Below are positions 54,441-64,000 of a stretch of 64,000 bases of DNA, one piece after another; within the stretch, counting starts at the first letter, position 1, and every line of letters starts with the position of its first letter. The notes beneath the pieces were generated by a model that was not told where the DNA came from, ran no database searches, and saw nothing but the letters and a program-made list of their open reading frames with translations. This DNA comes from Actinophytocola oryzae. GTDB lineage: Bacteria > Actinomycetota > Actinomycetes > Mycobacteriales > Pseudonocardiaceae. The DNA lies in contig NZ_SOCP01000007.1 of NCBI RefSeq assembly GCF_004364325.1, forward strand, positions 248,001 through 312,000. Direction: 5' to 3'. The translations under genes were made by a program, and so were the position numbers.

Positions 54441-55205
54441 CGGGCTGACGGTCACCTTCGGCCGCGACCGGGCCCTCGACGACGTCGCGCTGAGCGCCGA
54501 ACCCGGCACGGTCACCGGCCTCATCGGACCCAACGGCGCGGGCAAGAGCACCCTGTTCGACGTCGTCTCCGGGCTGCGCAGACCGGTGGCGGGCCGGGTG
54601 CGCCTTGACGGGCACGACATCACCCGCCTCGGCCCGGCACGCCGGTCGCGCCGCGGCCTCGGCCGGACCTTCCAGCGCCTCGAGCTGTTCGGCCGGCTCA
54701 GCGTCCGCGACAACCTCCTCGTCGCCGCCGAGCTCGGCCCCCACCGCGCGCACGCGGCCCGCACCGCCTCCGACCTCCTCGACCGGCTCGGCATCGCCCA
54801 CCTCGCCGACCACGCCGCCGACGCCCTGCCCACCGGGCTCGCCCGCCTCGTCGAGGTGGGCCGCGCCCTCGCCGTCCGCCCGACGGTCCTCCTGCTCGAC
54901 GAGCCCGCCGCAGGCCAGGACACCGCCGAGACCGGGCGGTTCGCCGCCCTGCTGCGGTCGGTCGCCGCCGACGGCACGGCCGTCGTGCTCGTCGAACACG
55001 ACATGTCGCTGGTGATGGCCGTCTGCGACGTGGTGCACGTCCTCGACCTCGGCAGGATCATCGCCGTGGGCCCGCCGGAGGCCGTCCGGCACGACAAGGC
55101 CGTCGTGGCCGCCTACCTCGGCACCCCGCCCGCCCCCGACCGCACTGAAGGACGCCTTCCTGACGCTGGGCGCACTGAAGGCGTCCTTCAGTACCGGGAG
55201 GGCGC

Positions 55206-55209
<4 letters not shown>
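54421..55209 (+). CDS. ABC importer ATPase, LivG-like, with repeat-encoded C-terminus
   Basis: A 262-residue ATPase: Walker A GPNGAGKST, Q-loop RTFQRLELFGRLSV, degenerate signature LPTGLARLVEVGRALA, Walker B VLLLDEPAAG, H-loop VEHDMSLV. GTG start overlaps the permease end by 20 bases. Residues about 241-258 are encoded by the palindromic repeat (DRTEGRLPDAG, RTEGVLQYREGA) and replace the family's usual C-terminal tail; the ATPase core is complete, so function should be kept. Confidence 0.9.
55144..55192. repeat. Palindromic repeat element read through as the LivG C-terminus
   Basis: ACTGAAGGACGCCTTC at 55144-55159, a short spacer, then ACTGAAGGCGTCCTTCAGT at 55174-55192. The element fills what would be the junction between two ABC ATPase genes and is translated in frame. 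Confidence 0.9.
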
Positions 55210-55909
<700 letters not shown>

Positions 55910-55913
<4 letters not shown>

Positions 55914-56269
55914 CCACCACCGAGACCCGCGCGGACCGGTTCGTCCGCGAGCTGGCCGAGCTGAAGATCCCCGACCCGGCCGCAGGACGGTCCGCGCTCT
56001 GGTTACGCGTGGGCGCCACGCTCATGGTGCTGGGCCTCGTGCTGGCCGGGTCCGCCTACCTCATGACCCACAGCACGTCCGACCCGCTCGCCCAGCGTGA
56101 CGCCCTCGCACTCGGCCTCGGCGGGATCGCCTGCTGCGTCGTCGGGTCGGCGTTGTTCCTGCGGTACTCGCTGACCGGCTTCCTCCGGTTCTGGATGGCC
56201 CGCCAGTCCTACGACATCGCCGCGCTCGCCGACCGGGTGCGGGAAGGGAGCGACCATGCGCCCCGGTGA
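55910..56269 (+). CDS. Small two-helix membrane protein
   Basis: A 119-residue protein with two membrane segments (VGATLMVLGLVLAGSAYLM at about 31-49 and ALALGLGGIACCVVGSALFL at about 64-83) and charged ends. ATG overlaps the LivF stop (ATGA), so it belongs to the importer operon. No family recognised; it may be an accessory membrane component. It contains an in-frame TTA codon at 56003. Confidence 0.75.
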
Positions 56270-56549
56270 CCAGCTCGCCAGCACCGCCTGCAGCACACGG
56301 GTGCTCGTCATCCGCGCCAACGTCGACAGCCAGGTGGTGGTCGCGTGCGGCGGCAAACCCATGGTGCCCGCGGTCGGGGCGGCGAGCGGGCCCGACGGCG
56401 CGCTGCCCGGCACGCTCGTCGGCAAGCGGTACGTGGACGGGACCGGCTCGCTCGAACTGCTCTGCACCGCCTCCGGTGGGGGCTCGCTGACCTGCGACGG
56501 CGTGCCGATGGCCGTGAAGGCCCCCAAGCCGTTGCCGGCATCCGACTGA
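56256..56549 (+). CDS. Small conserved-looking protein of unknown function
   Basis: A 97-residue protein beginning MRPGDQLASTACSTRVLVIRA, with two further cysteines (VVACGGKPM, LLCTASG, LTCDGVPM) that could bind a metal or form disulfides. ATG overlaps the membrane-protein gene by 14 bases. No family recognised. Its position between importer and amidohydrolase suggests a pathway role. Confidence 0.7.
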   Translation: MRPGDQLASTACSTRVLVIRANVDSQVVVACGGKPMVPAVGAASGPDGALPGTLVGKRYVDGTGSLELLCTASGGGSLTCDGVPMAVKAPKPLPASD

Positions 56550-56565
56550 AGGAGAGGGAAACGCA

Positions 56566-57867
56566 ATGCACCGCGACGACATGATCCTGATCAGCGTCGA
56601 CGACCACATCATCGAGCCACCCGACATGTTCGTGAACCACCTGCCGAAGAAGTACCGGGACGACGCTCCACAGCTGGTGCACCGCGACGACGGCACCGAC
56701 GTCTGGACCTTCCGCGACCGGGTCATCCCGAACGCGGCGCTGAACGCCGTTGCCGGGCGCCCCAAGGAGGAGTACGGCATGGAGCCGCAGGGTCTCGACG
56801 AGATCCGGCCCGGCTGCTACGACGTGAACGAGCGGGTCAAGGACATGGACGCGGGCGGCATCCTCGCGTCGATGTGCTTCCCGTCGTTCCCCGGGTTCGC
56901 CGCGCGCCTGTTCGCCACCGAGGACTCGGACTTCTCCCTCGCGCTCGTCCAGGCCTACAACGACTGGCACATCGACGAGTGGTGCGGCGCCCACCCCGGC
57001 CGGTTCATCCCCATGGCGCTGCCCGCGATCTGGGACGCCGAGCTGTGCGCAGCGGAGGTCCGCCGCGTCGCCGCGAAGGGCTGCCACTCCCTGACGTTCA
57101 CCGAGAACCCGGCCGCGCTGGGCTACCCGAGCTTCCACAGCGAGTACTGGAACCCGCTGTGGAAGGCCCTGTGCGACACCGACACGGTCATGTCCGTCCA
57201 CATCGGATCGTCGGGGAGGCTGTCGATCCCCGCGGTCGACTCGCCGCCGGACGTGATGATCACGTTGCAGCCCATGAACATCGTGCAGGCCGCGGCGGAC
57301 CTGCTGTGGTCGAGGCCGGTCAAGGACCACCCGGACCTCAAGATCGCGCTGTCCGAGGGCGGCACCGGCTGGATCCCCTACTTCCTGGAGCGGGTGGACC
57401 GGACCTTCGAGATGCACGCGACCTGGACGCTGCAGGACTTCGGCGGCAAGCTGCCCAGTGAGGTGTTCCGCGACCACTTCCTGACCTGCTTCATCTCCGA
57501 CCCGCTCGGCGTGCGGCTGCGTCACGACATCGGCATCGACAACATCTGCTGGGAGGCCGACTACCCGCACAGCGACTCGATGTGGCCCGGCGCGCCGGAG
57601 GAGTTGCACGAGGTGATCGAGCGCTACGAGGTGCCCGACTCCGACACCGACAAGATGACCCACGAGAACGCGATGCGCTGGTACTCCTTCGACCCGTTCG
57701 GGCACCTCCCGCGCGAGCAGGCGACGGTCGGCGCGCTGCGGCGGCGGTCGGCGGGCCACGACGTGAGCATCCAGCCACGCAGCCACCAGGTGCTCACGCC
57801 GTCGGAGAAGCTCGAGGGCTACCGGCAGCGCGCCCGCGCGGCCACGGCCGCGGGCATGACCTCGTGA
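56566..57867 (+). CDS. Amidohydrolase 2 (ACMSD-like metal-dependent hydrolase/decarboxylase)
   Basis: A 433-residue TIM-barrel protein: ISVDDHIIEPPDMFVNHLPKKY, where D-x-H replaces the usual H-x-H as in many actinobacterial members, VMSVHIGSSG (His ligand), ALSEGGTGWIPYFLERVDR, and ICWEADYPHSDSMWPGAPEELHE (Asp ligand). The family includes ACMSD and 2-hydroxy-dienoate or cyclic diketone hydrolases. Start ATG 56566 has AGGAGAGG upstream; ATG 56581 is possible. A C-C bond-cleaving or decarboxylating step on a CoA-free or CoA-bound ring product is plausible. Confidence 0.87.
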   Translation: MHRDDMILISVDDHIIEPPDMFVNHLPKKYRDDAPQLVHRDDGTDVWTFRDRVIPNAALNAVAGRPKEEYGMEPQGLDEIRPGCYDVNERVKDMDAGGILASMCFPSFPGFAARLFATEDSDFSLALVQAYNDWHIDEWCGAHPGRFIPMALPAIWDAELCAAEVRRVAAKGCHSLTFTENPAALGYPSFHSEYWNPLWKALCDTDTVMSVHIGSSGRLSIPAVDSPPDVMITLQPMNIVQAAADLLWSRPVKDHPDLKIALSEGGTGWIPYFLERVDRTFEMHATWTLQDFGGKLPSEVFRDHFLTCFISDPLGVRLRHDIGIDNICWEADYPHSDSMWPGAPEELHEVIERYEVPDSDTDKMTHENAMRWYSFDPFGHLPREQATVGALRRRSAGHDVSIQPRSHQVLTPSEKLEGYRQRARAATAAGMTS

Positions 57868-57889
57868 CCATCACCGCGGCCCCCGGCGC

Positions 57890-57949
57890 ACTGAAGGACG
57901 CCTTCATAACACCCGGCGCACTGAAGGACGCCTTCAGTGCGTTCGGGGC
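57890..57949. repeat. Two tandem 30-bp repeat units between genes
   Basis: Units start at 57890 and 57920, both with core ACTGAAGGACGCCTTC; the first continues ATAACAC, the second AGTGC. Both are in the same orientation. Located between the amidohydrolase stop and the next dehydrogenase start. Confidence 0.9.
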
Positions 57950-57963
57950 GGGGCGGGGGTGAC

Positions 57964-59130
57964 GTGGACTTCGCGCTGACCGAGGACCAGGAGCTGATCC
58001 GCGCGGCGGTCGCGGGGCTCGCGAGGAAGTTCGACGACGCGTACTGGATGGACAAGGACCTGTCGCACACCTTCCCCACCGAGTTCTACGACGCGATCGC
58101 CAGGGGCGGCTGGCTGGGCATCACCGTGCCCGAGCGGTACGGCGGGCACGGGCTCGGCATCACCGAGGCCACGATCCTGCTGGAGGAGGTGGCGCGTGCC
58201 GGCGGCGGGATGAACGCCGCCAGCGCGATCCACCTGTCGATCTTCGGCATGCAGCCGGTGGTGGTGCACGGGTCCGAGCAGCTCAAGGCCCGGACCCTGC
58301 CCCGGATCGCGACCGGCGACCTGCACGTGTGCTTCGGCGTGACCGAGCCGGGTGCGGGTCTGGACACCTCCCGCATCACCACCTCCGCCCGCCGCGAGGG
58401 CGACCACTACGTCGTCGACGGCCGCAAGGTGTGGATCTCCAAGGCGGGCGAGTCGGAGAAGATCCTGCTGCTGACCCGGACCACGCCGCGCGACGAGGCG
58501 GCCCGTCCGACCGACGGGATGACCCTCCTGCTCGCCGACCTCGACCCGTCCCACGTGGACATCCGGCCCATTCCCAAGATGGGCCGCAACGCCGTGGCGT
58601 CCAACGAGGTGTTCATCGACGGCCTGCGCGTGCCGGTGACCGACCGGGTCGGCGAGGAGGGCGAGGGGTTCCGCTACCTGCTCGACGGGCTCAACCCGGA
58701 GCGGATGCTCATCGCGGCCGAGGCGCTCGGCATCGGCCGCGTGGCCCTGGAGCGGGCCGTGCGGTACGGGAACGAGCGCGAGGTGTTCGGCAGGCCCATC
58801 GGCATGAACCAGGGCCTGCAGTTCCCCCTCGCCGACTCGCTCGCGAGGCTCGACGCGGCGGAGCTGGTGCTGCGCAGGGCGACCTGGCTGTACGACAACG
58901 GGAAGCCGTGCGGGCGTGAGGCGAACACGGCCAAGTACCTGTGCGCGGACGCGGGTTTCACGGCGGCCGACCGGGCACTGCAGACCCACGGCGGCATGGG
59001 TTACGCCGAGGAATACGCCGTGGCCCGCTACTTCCGCGAGGCGCGCCTCATGAAGATCGCGCCGGTCAGCCAGGAGATGGTGCTCAACTACCTGGGCTCC
59101 CACGTGCTCGGCCTGCCGAGGAGCTACTGA
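57964..59130 (+). CDS. Acyl-CoA dehydrogenase
   Basis: A 388-residue full-length enzyme: FGVTEPGAGLDTSRITTSARREG, GRKVWISKAGESEKILLLTRT, LQTHGGMGYAEEYAVARYFREARLMKIAPVSQEMVLNYLGSHVLGLPRSY. The C-terminus has IAPVSQEM in place of the YEGTSEIQ-type motif, a known actinobacterial subgroup. GTG 57964 is chosen because homology begins there and upstream codons are repeat-derived. Coupled to the CoA-transferase gene. Confidence 0.9.
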   Translation: MDFALTEDQELIRAAVAGLARKFDDAYWMDKDLSHTFPTEFYDAIARGGWLGITVPERYGGHGLGITEATILLEEVARAGGGMNAASAIHLSIFGMQPVVVHGSEQLKARTLPRIATGDLHVCFGVTEPGAGLDTSRITTSARREGDHYVVDGRKVWISKAGESEKILLLTRTTPRDEAARPTDGMTLLLADLDPSHVDIRPIPKMGRNAVASNEVFIDGLRVPVTDRVGEEGEGFRYLLDGLNPERMLIAAEALGIGRVALERAVRYGNEREVFGRPIGMNQGLQFPLADSLARLDAAELVLRRATWLYDNGKPCGREANTAKYLCADAGFTAADRALQTHGGMGYAEEYAVARYFREARLMKIAPVSQEMVLNYLGSHVLGLPRSY

Positions 59131-60320
59131 TGGCCGTGCGCACCGACGACTCCGTGCCCGGCCCGCTGGCGGGGGTCACGGTCGTCGGCCTGGAACAGGC
59201 GGTGTCCGCGCCGATGTGCACCCGCACGCTCGGCGACCTCGGCGCGCGGGTGATCAAGGTGGAGCACCCGCGCGGCGGCGACTTCGCCCGCCACTACGAC
59301 GACGTGGTCCACGGGCTCGGCGCGCACTTCGTGTGGGTCAACCGAGGCAAGGAGTCCGTGGCACTCGACCTGAAGACCGACGCGGGAACGGCCGCGTTGC
59401 ACCGGCTGCTCGACCGCGCGGACGTCCTGGTGTCCAACCTCGCGCCGGGTGCGACGACCGCGCTCGGCATCGCGCCGGACGACCTCGCCGCGAGCCACCC
59501 CGACCTGATCGCGGTGGAGATCGACGGCTACGGGCGCGGCGGCCCGCTGTCCCACAAACGCGCCTACGACCTGCTCGTGCAGGCTGAGTCGGGGGCGTGC
59601 GCGGTGACCGGCCTGCCCGGCGCGCCCGCCAAGCCGGGGCCGCCGATCGCCGACGTGTGCGCCGGCCTCTACGCGGCGCTGTCGGTCGTGGCCCTGCTCG
59701 GTGCGCGCCGCGGGGGCGGCCGGGTCGCGGTGAGCCTGTTCGACACGATGACCGAGCTGATGGGCTACCCGCTCACGTTCACCCGGCACACCGGCGTCGA
59801 CCAGGAGCCGGCGGGCATGGGGTCGCCCGCCGTCGCCCCCTACGGCGCCTACCGCACGGCCGACGGCGCGACGGTCGTGCTCGGCACCACCAACGACCGC
59901 GAGTGGCAGCGCCTCGCGCGGGACCTCCTCGACCGCCGGGACCTGGCCGAGGACCCCCGTTTCCGCACCAACGCGGGCCGCGTCGGGCACCGCGCCGTGC
60001 TCGACGCGGTGCTCGGCGAGTGGTGCGCACGCCACGACCTCGGGGCCGTGCAGGAGAAGGCGGACGCCGCCGGGATCGGCAACTCCCGGCTGAACGGGCC
60101 CGGTGAGGTGGTCGCGCACCCGCACCTCGCGGCTCGGGACCGCTGGCGCACGGTCGACACCCCCGGCGGCCCCGTCCAGGCCCTACTGCCGCCACCGGTG
60201 ATCGCCGGCTACGAGCCACCGATGGGCCCGGTGCCCGCCCTCGGCGAGCACACCGGGGCCGTCCTCGCCGAGTTGGGACTGGACGCCGAGGAGATCGAGA
60301 TGCCGCGAGTGCCGTCATGA
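59130..60320 (+). CDS. CoA-transferase family III (CaiB/BaiF)
   Basis: A 396-residue protein: AGVTVVGLEQAVSAPMCTRTLGDLGARVIKVEHPRGGDFARHYDDVVHGL, WVNRGKESVALDLKT, VSNLAPGATTALGI, and YDLLVQAESGACAVTG with the catalytic Asp. ATG overlaps the dehydrogenase stop by one base (TGATG). Full length, unlike the shorter paralogue at 29,993. Activates or recycles an acid by CoA transfer. Confidence 0.9.
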   Translation: MAVRTDDSVPGPLAGVTVVGLEQAVSAPMCTRTLGDLGARVIKVEHPRGGDFARHYDDVVHGLGAHFVWVNRGKESVALDLKTDAGTAALHRLLDRADVLVSNLAPGATTALGIAPDDLAASHPDLIAVEIDGYGRGGPLSHKRAYDLLVQAESGACAVTGLPGAPAKPGPPIADVCAGLYAALSVVALLGARRGGGRVAVSLFDTMTELMGYPLTFTRHTGVDQEPAGMGSPAVAPYGAYRTADGATVVLGTTNDREWQRLARDLLDRRDLAEDPRFRTNAGRVGHRAVLDAVLGEWCARHDLGAVQEKADAAGIGNSRLNGPGEVVAHPHLAARDRWRTVDTPGGPVQALLPPPVIAGYEPPMGPVPALGEHTGAVLAELGLDAEEIEMPRVPS

Positions 60321-61456
60321 CCCGCGACGCGGTGGTCGTCGAGGCCGTCCGCACCCCGGTCGGCAGGCGGGGCGGCGGGCTGTCCGGCGTGCACGCCGCG
60401 GACCTGTCCGCGCACGTGCTGACCGCGCTCGTCGAACGGGCAGGCATCGACCCGGTGGTCATCGACGACGTCGTCTGGGGGTGCGTGTCGCAGGTCGGCG
60501 ACCAGCCCAGCAACATCGGCCGCTACGCCGTGCTCGCCGCGGGCTGGCCGGAGAGCATCCCGGGGACGACGGTCAACCGCGCGTGCGGGTCGAGCCAGCA
60601 GGCGCTGGACTTCGCCGCGCAGGCGGTGCTGTCCGGGCAGCAGGACGTCGTCGTGGCCGGTGGTGTCGAGGTCATGAGCCGGGTCCCGCTCGGCGCGACC
60701 GGCACGCCCTACGGACCGTCGGTGCTGCGGCGCTACGACGGCTTCTCGTTCGACCAGGGCCTCTCGGCCGAGAGGATCGCGAGGAAGTGGGGGCTCTCCC
60801 GCGCCCGGCTCGACGAGTACGCCGCCCGGTCGCACCGGCGCGCCGCGGCGGCCCAGGACGCGGGCGCGTTCGACGGACAGCTCGTGCCCGTCCACGCGGA
60901 CGGCGTGACGGTCCGCGCCGACGAGGGCGTGCGCCGCGACACCTCCGTCGAGGTGCTCGCCGGGCTCCGGCCGTCCTTCGCGGCCGACGGGGTGATCCAC
61001 GCGCGCAACGCGTCGCAGATCTGCGACGGCGCGGCCGCGCTCCTGGTGACCACGTCCGACCGGGCGAGGGAGCTGGGCCTGACCCCGCTCGTGCGGTACC
61101 GGGCAGGCGTGGTCGTCGGCTCCGATCCCGTGCTGATGCTCACCGGCCCCATCCCCGCGACCGGGGAGGTCCTGCGCAGGGCCGACCTGAGCCTCGCCGA
61201 GATCGGGGTGTTCGAGGTCGACGAGGCGTTCGCCCCGGTGCCGCTGGCGTGGCTCGCCGAGACCGGCGTCAACCCCCACCGGGTGAACCCGCTCGGCGGC
61301 GCGATCGCCCTCGGACACCCGCGTGGCGCGTCCGGCGCGGTCCTGATGACCCGCATGATCCACCACATGCTGGCGGGCGGGATCCTGTACGGCCTGCAGA
61401 CCATGTGCGAGGGCGGCGGCACCGCCAACGCCACGGTCGTCGAGCTGGTGGCGTGA
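60317..61456 (+). CDS. Acetyl-CoA acyltransferase (thiolase)
   Basis: A 379-residue thiolase: Cys90 in NRACGSSQQALDFAAQAV, VDEAFAPVPLAW, His in ALGHPRGASGAVLMTRM and Cys in TMCEGGGTANATVVEL. ATG overlaps the CoA-transferase stop (ATGA). Second thiolase of the locus, so at least two thiolytic steps or two chain types are handled. Confidence 0.92.
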   Translation: MTRDAVVVEAVRTPVGRRGGGLSGVHAADLSAHVLTALVERAGIDPVVIDDVVWGCVSQVGDQPSNIGRYAVLAAGWPESIPGTTVNRACGSSQQALDFAAQAVLSGQQDVVVAGGVEVMSRVPLGATGTPYGPSVLRRYDGFSFDQGLSAERIARKWGLSRARLDEYAARSHRRAAAAQDAGAFDGQLVPVHADGVTVRADEGVRRDTSVEVLAGLRPSFAADGVIHARNASQICDGAAALLVTTSDRARELGLTPLVRYRAGVVVGSDPVLMLTGPIPATGEVLRRADLSLAEIGVFEVDEAFAPVPLAWLAETGVNPHRVNPLGGAIALGHPRGASGAVLMTRMIHHMLAGGILYGLQTMCEGGGTANATVVELVA

Positions 61457-61457
61457 C

Positions 61458-62606
61458 GTGCGCCGCGACGTCTTCACCGCCGACCACGAGTCGTTCCGCG
61501 AGTTCGTCAGGGACCTCGTGGCCAAGGAGGTCGTGCCGCACTACGCGGACTGGGAGGACGCGGGCGTGCTGCCCCGCGACCTGTTCACCCGGCTCGGTTC
61601 GCTCGGGGTGCTGGGCATGGCGATCCCCGAGGAGTACGGGGGAGCGGGCCTGTGCGACTACCGCTACAACGTGGTACTGCAGGAGGAGGCGGCCCGGGCC
61701 TGCGTCACCCTCGGCACGGTCCGCACCCAGCTCGACGTGATCCTCCCGTACTTCCTCGCCTACGCCGACGAGGCGCAGCGGGAGCGCTGGTTCCCCGGGC
61801 TCGCGAACGGCGGGCTGCTGACCGCGATCGCCATGACCGAGCCGGGCACGGGCTCGGACCTGGCCGGCATCCGCACCACGGCGGTCCGCGACGGCGACGA
61901 CTACGTCCTCAACGGGGCCAAGACGTTCATCACGGGCGGCCTGCTCGCCGACCTCGTCGTCGTGGTGGCGAGGACGTCGACCGACCCCGGGGACCGCCGC
62001 GCGGGGCTCACGCTGCTCGTCGTCGAGGACGGCATGCCCGGGTTCACCCGCGGCCGGGTCCTGCCGAAGATGGGCATCAAGGTGCAGGACACCGTCGAGC
62101 TGTCCTTCGCCGACGTCCGGGTGCCGGTCGCGAACCGGCTGGGCGAGGAGGGTGCCGCGTTCGGCTACCTCGGCCACAACCTGCCGCAGGAACGGCTGAC
62201 GGTCGCCGTCGGTTCGGTCGCGCAGGCCAGGGCGGCGCTGGCCGCGACCATCGCCTACGTCAGGGAGCGCACGGCGTTCGGCACGCCGGTCGCGTCGTTC
62301 CAGAACACCAAGTTCGAGCTGGCCTCCGTGGACACCGAGGTCGAGGCCGCCCAGGTCATGCTCGACCACGCGGTGCTGGAGCTGGTCGCCGGCAGGCTCT
62401 CCGCCGCCGACGCGGCCAGGGTCAAGCTGTTCTGCACCGAGGTGCAGGCCAGGGCCGTCGACCGCTGCCTGCAGCTGTTCGGCGGCTACGGCTACATCAC
62501 CGAGTACCCGATCGCCCGGCTCTACGCCGACGCGCGGATCACCCGCATCTACGCGGGCACGAGCGAGGTGATGAAGGTGATCATCGCGAAGTCGCTCGGC
62601 CTGTGA
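61458..62606 (+). CDS. Acyl-CoA dehydrogenase
   Basis: A 382-residue full-length enzyme: AMTEPGTGSDLAGIRTTAVRDGDDYVLNGAKTFITGG, RTAFGTPVASFQNTKFELA, LFGGYGYITEYPIARLYADARITRIYAGTSEVMKVIIAKSLGL. The layout matches isovaleryl/long-chain-type dehydrogenases. GTG start one base after the thiolase stop. Shares operon with the P450 downstream. Confidence 0.92.
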   Translation: MRRDVFTADHESFREFVRDLVAKEVVPHYADWEDAGVLPRDLFTRLGSLGVLGMAIPEEYGGAGLCDYRYNVVLQEEAARACVTLGTVRTQLDVILPYFLAYADEAQRERWFPGLANGGLLTAIAMTEPGTGSDLAGIRTTAVRDGDDYVLNGAKTFITGGLLADLVVVVARTSTDPGDRRAGLTLLVVEDGMPGFTRGRVLPKMGIKVQDTVELSFADVRVPVANRLGEEGAAFGYLGHNLPQERLTVAVGSVAQARAALAATIAYVRERTAFGTPVASFQNTKFELASVDTEVEAAQVMLDHAVLELVAGRLSAADAARVKLFCTEVQARAVDRCLQLFGGYGYITEYPIARLYADARITRIYAGTSEVMKVIIAKSLGL

Positions 62607-62649
62607 GCGCAACCCCGTGTCCAACGAAACAGTTCGAGGAGTGGTGTTG

Positions 62650-63945
62650 ATGGCGAAGGACTACGAGGCGCTCGACTTCTTCCGGGACGAGGGACTCGTC
62701 GACGATCCGTACCCGTACTTCGAGGCCATGCGCGGCCGGTGCCCGGTGCACCGCGAACCCCACCACGACGTGATGATGGTGACCGGGTACGACGAGGCGC
62801 TCGCCGTGTACAACGACACCGACACCTACTCGTCGTGCGTCTCGGTGACCGGCCCCTTCCCGGGCTTCCCCGTCCCGCTGGAGGGCGACGACGTGAGCGC
62901 GCTGATCGAGGAGCACCGGGACAAGCTGCCGATGTCCGACCAGCTGCCGACGCTCGACCCGCCCACCCACACCGACCACCGGGCGCTGCTGATGCGGCTG
63001 ATCACCCCGAAGCGGCTCAAGGAGAACGAGGCGTCGATGTGGCGGCTCGCGGACGGGCTGCTGGACGAGTTCCTCGCGGGGGAGCGGGGCGAGTTCATCG
63101 GCGGGTTCGCCGCGCCGTTCACCCGGGTCGTCATCGCCGACCTGCTGGGCGTGCCAGACGAGGACCACGAGGACTTCGCCGACGCCCTGCAGGGCAGGCC
63201 GCGGTCCGGCAACACCGTCGGGAACACCGGCTCGGAGACACTGGCGCACTCGCCGCTCGAGTTCCTGTACGACCGGTTCAGCCGCTACATCACCGACCGG
63301 CGCCGCGAGCCGCGCGAGGACGTCCTCACGAGCCTTGCCAGGGCGACGTTCCCCGACGGCTCGACACCGGAGGTGATGGACGTCGTCCGGGTCGCCGCGA
63401 ACCTGTTCTCGGCGGGGCAGGAGACCACGGTCCGGCTCCTCGGCTCGGCGATGGTGCTGCTCGGCGACGACCCCGAGCTGCAGCGGCAGCTGCGTGCCGA
63501 ACGCGACCGGGTGCCGAACTTCATCGAGGAGACGCTGCGGATCGAAAGCCCCATCAAGGGAGACTTCCGGCTGGCGAAGAAACCGACGACGCTGGGAGGG
63601 GTGGCGGTCCCGGCAGGCACGACGCTGATGGTGGTGAACGCGGCGGTCAACCGCGACCCGCGGCAGTTCACCGAGCCGGCGACGTTCGACCTGGGGCGCG
63701 CCAACGCGCGGCGGCACGTGTCGTTCGGCCGAGGCGTCCACTCCTGCCCCGGCGCGCCGCTGGCGAGGGCCGAGGCACGGGTGGCGATCGAACGCCTCCT
63801 CGACCGGACGGCCGACATCCGCCTCTCGGCGGCGGCCCACGGCCCGGCGGGCGCACGCCGGTTCGACTACGTGCCGACGTTCATCCTCCGCGGGGTGACC
63901 TCCCTCGAGCTGGAGTGGACACACGCGGAGGGCACGACACGATGA
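62650..63945 (+). CDS. Cytochrome P450
   Basis: A 431-residue bacterial class I P450: I-helix oxygen-binding AGQETTVRLLG (about 265), ExxR in EETLRIESP, and haem-binding FGRGVHSCPGAPLAR (Cys about residue 370). The ATG at 62650 (MAKDYEALDFF) is preferred because GAGGAG lies eight bases upstream; GTG 62617 is an alternative. Sequence style (DDPYPYFEAMRGRCPVHREPHHDVMMVTGYDEALAVYND) resembles mycobacterial/Frankia CYPs linked to terpenoid or steroid acid degradation. Its stop overlaps the ferredoxin start. Likely performs an initial or ring hydroxylation. Confidence 0.92.
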   Translation: MAKDYEALDFFRDEGLVDDPYPYFEAMRGRCPVHREPHHDVMMVTGYDEALAVYNDTDTYSSCVSVTGPFPGFPVPLEGDDVSALIEEHRDKLPMSDQLPTLDPPTHTDHRALLMRLITPKRLKENEASMWRLADGLLDEFLAGERGEFIGGFAAPFTRVVIADLLGVPDEDHEDFADALQGRPRSGNTVGNTGSETLAHSPLEFLYDRFSRYITDRRREPREDVLTSLARATFPDGSTPEVMDVVRVAANLFSAGQETTVRLLGSAMVLLGDDPELQRQLRAERDRVPNFIEETLRIESPIKGDFRLAKKPTTLGGVAVPAGTTLMVVNAAVNRDPRQFTEPATFDLGRANARRHVSFGRGVHSCPGAPLARAEARVAIERLLDRTADIRLSAAAHGPAGARRFDYVPTFILRGVTSLELEWTHAEGTTR

Positions 63946-64000
63946 GGGCCCACGTCGACGACGACCGCTGCAAGGGCCACGGGGTCTGCTGGTCGCTGTG
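63942..64000 (+). CDS. Ferredoxin, probably 3Fe-4S (cut by window end)
   Basis: The first 19 codons read MRAHVDDDRCKGHGVCWSL, the start of small actinobacterial ferredoxins that serve P450s (V-D-x-D-R-C-x-G-H-G-x-C). ATG overlaps the P450 stop (ATGA), so it is the P450's dedicated electron donor. The remaining cysteines lie beyond the window. Confidence 0.85.
   Translation, partial: MRAHVDDDRCKGHGVCWSL

Noticed and set aside
52236-55097. 953-residue minus-strand open frame antisense to the permease and LivG genes
   Set aside because: Composition is artefactual (Arg, Gly, Gln, His-rich) and the plus strand has complete ABC transporter motifs; GC-rich DNA often leaves the antisense frame open.

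Overview
The window is high-GC actinobacterial DNA. The F420/LLM-type oxidoreductase, SARP regulator, hybrid NRPS/PKS genes, many ATGA/GTGA start-stop overlaps, frequent GTG starts and rare TTA codons all fit an antibiotic-producing actinomycete, most likely of the Pseudonocardiales; I cannot name the genus. No rRNA, tRNA, CRISPR, prophage or insertion sequence was recognised.

Region 1 (1-13,764) is the right edge of a biosynthetic gene cluster. On the minus strand, three translationally coupled genes form an assembly line: an A-PCP loading protein whose specificity residues look like an aspartate code, a KS-AT-KR-ACP module, and a second KS-AT module that runs off the left edge. Across a 366-bp divergent promoter region lie, on the plus strand, an Fe(II)/2-oxoglutarate dioxygenase, a discrete acyl carrier protein, a NodU/CmcH-type carbamoyltransferase and a SARP activator.

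Region 2 (13,800-26,980) is ordinary chromosomal content: a membrane protein, a DUF1801 protein, a TetR/quinone-oxidoreductase pair with twin operators, an ECF sigma factor with its DGPF partner, an SLC13/ArsB-type carrier with a CBS-domain protein, two acetyltransferases, a DUF1330 protein, a scar where two truncated genes meet, a NicT nickel/cobalt transporter and an Fe/Mn superoxide dismutase that both carry Nur-box-like sites, and a secreted sugar-dehydrogenase-like lipoprotein.

Region 3 (27,000-64,000 and beyond) is one large catabolic locus: a split B12-dependent acyl-CoA mutase, two family III CoA-transferases, two acyl-CoA ligases, eight acyl-CoA dehydrogenases (three as short/long pairs), two enoyl-CoA hydratases, two thiolases, two SDRs, a thioesterase, a DapB-like reductase, two amidohydrolases, an AhpD-like protein, a SnoaL-like protein, a branched-chain-amino-acid-type ABC importer, a KshB-like reductase and a P450-ferredoxin pair. 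A TetR gene lies in its middle. A 17-bp palindrome, TGAGAATNNNATTCTCA, occurs in front of at least five transcription units, with weaker copies before two more, so the region looks like a single regulon for import and CoA-dependent degradation of an unidentified cyclic or branched carboxylic compound.

The same region carries six copies or arrays of a palindromic repeat with a 30-bp unit (core ACTGAAGGACGCCTTCG). Four are intergenic. Two are read in frame as ten-residue peptide repeats, inside an acyl-CoA dehydrogenase and at the end of an ABC ATPase.
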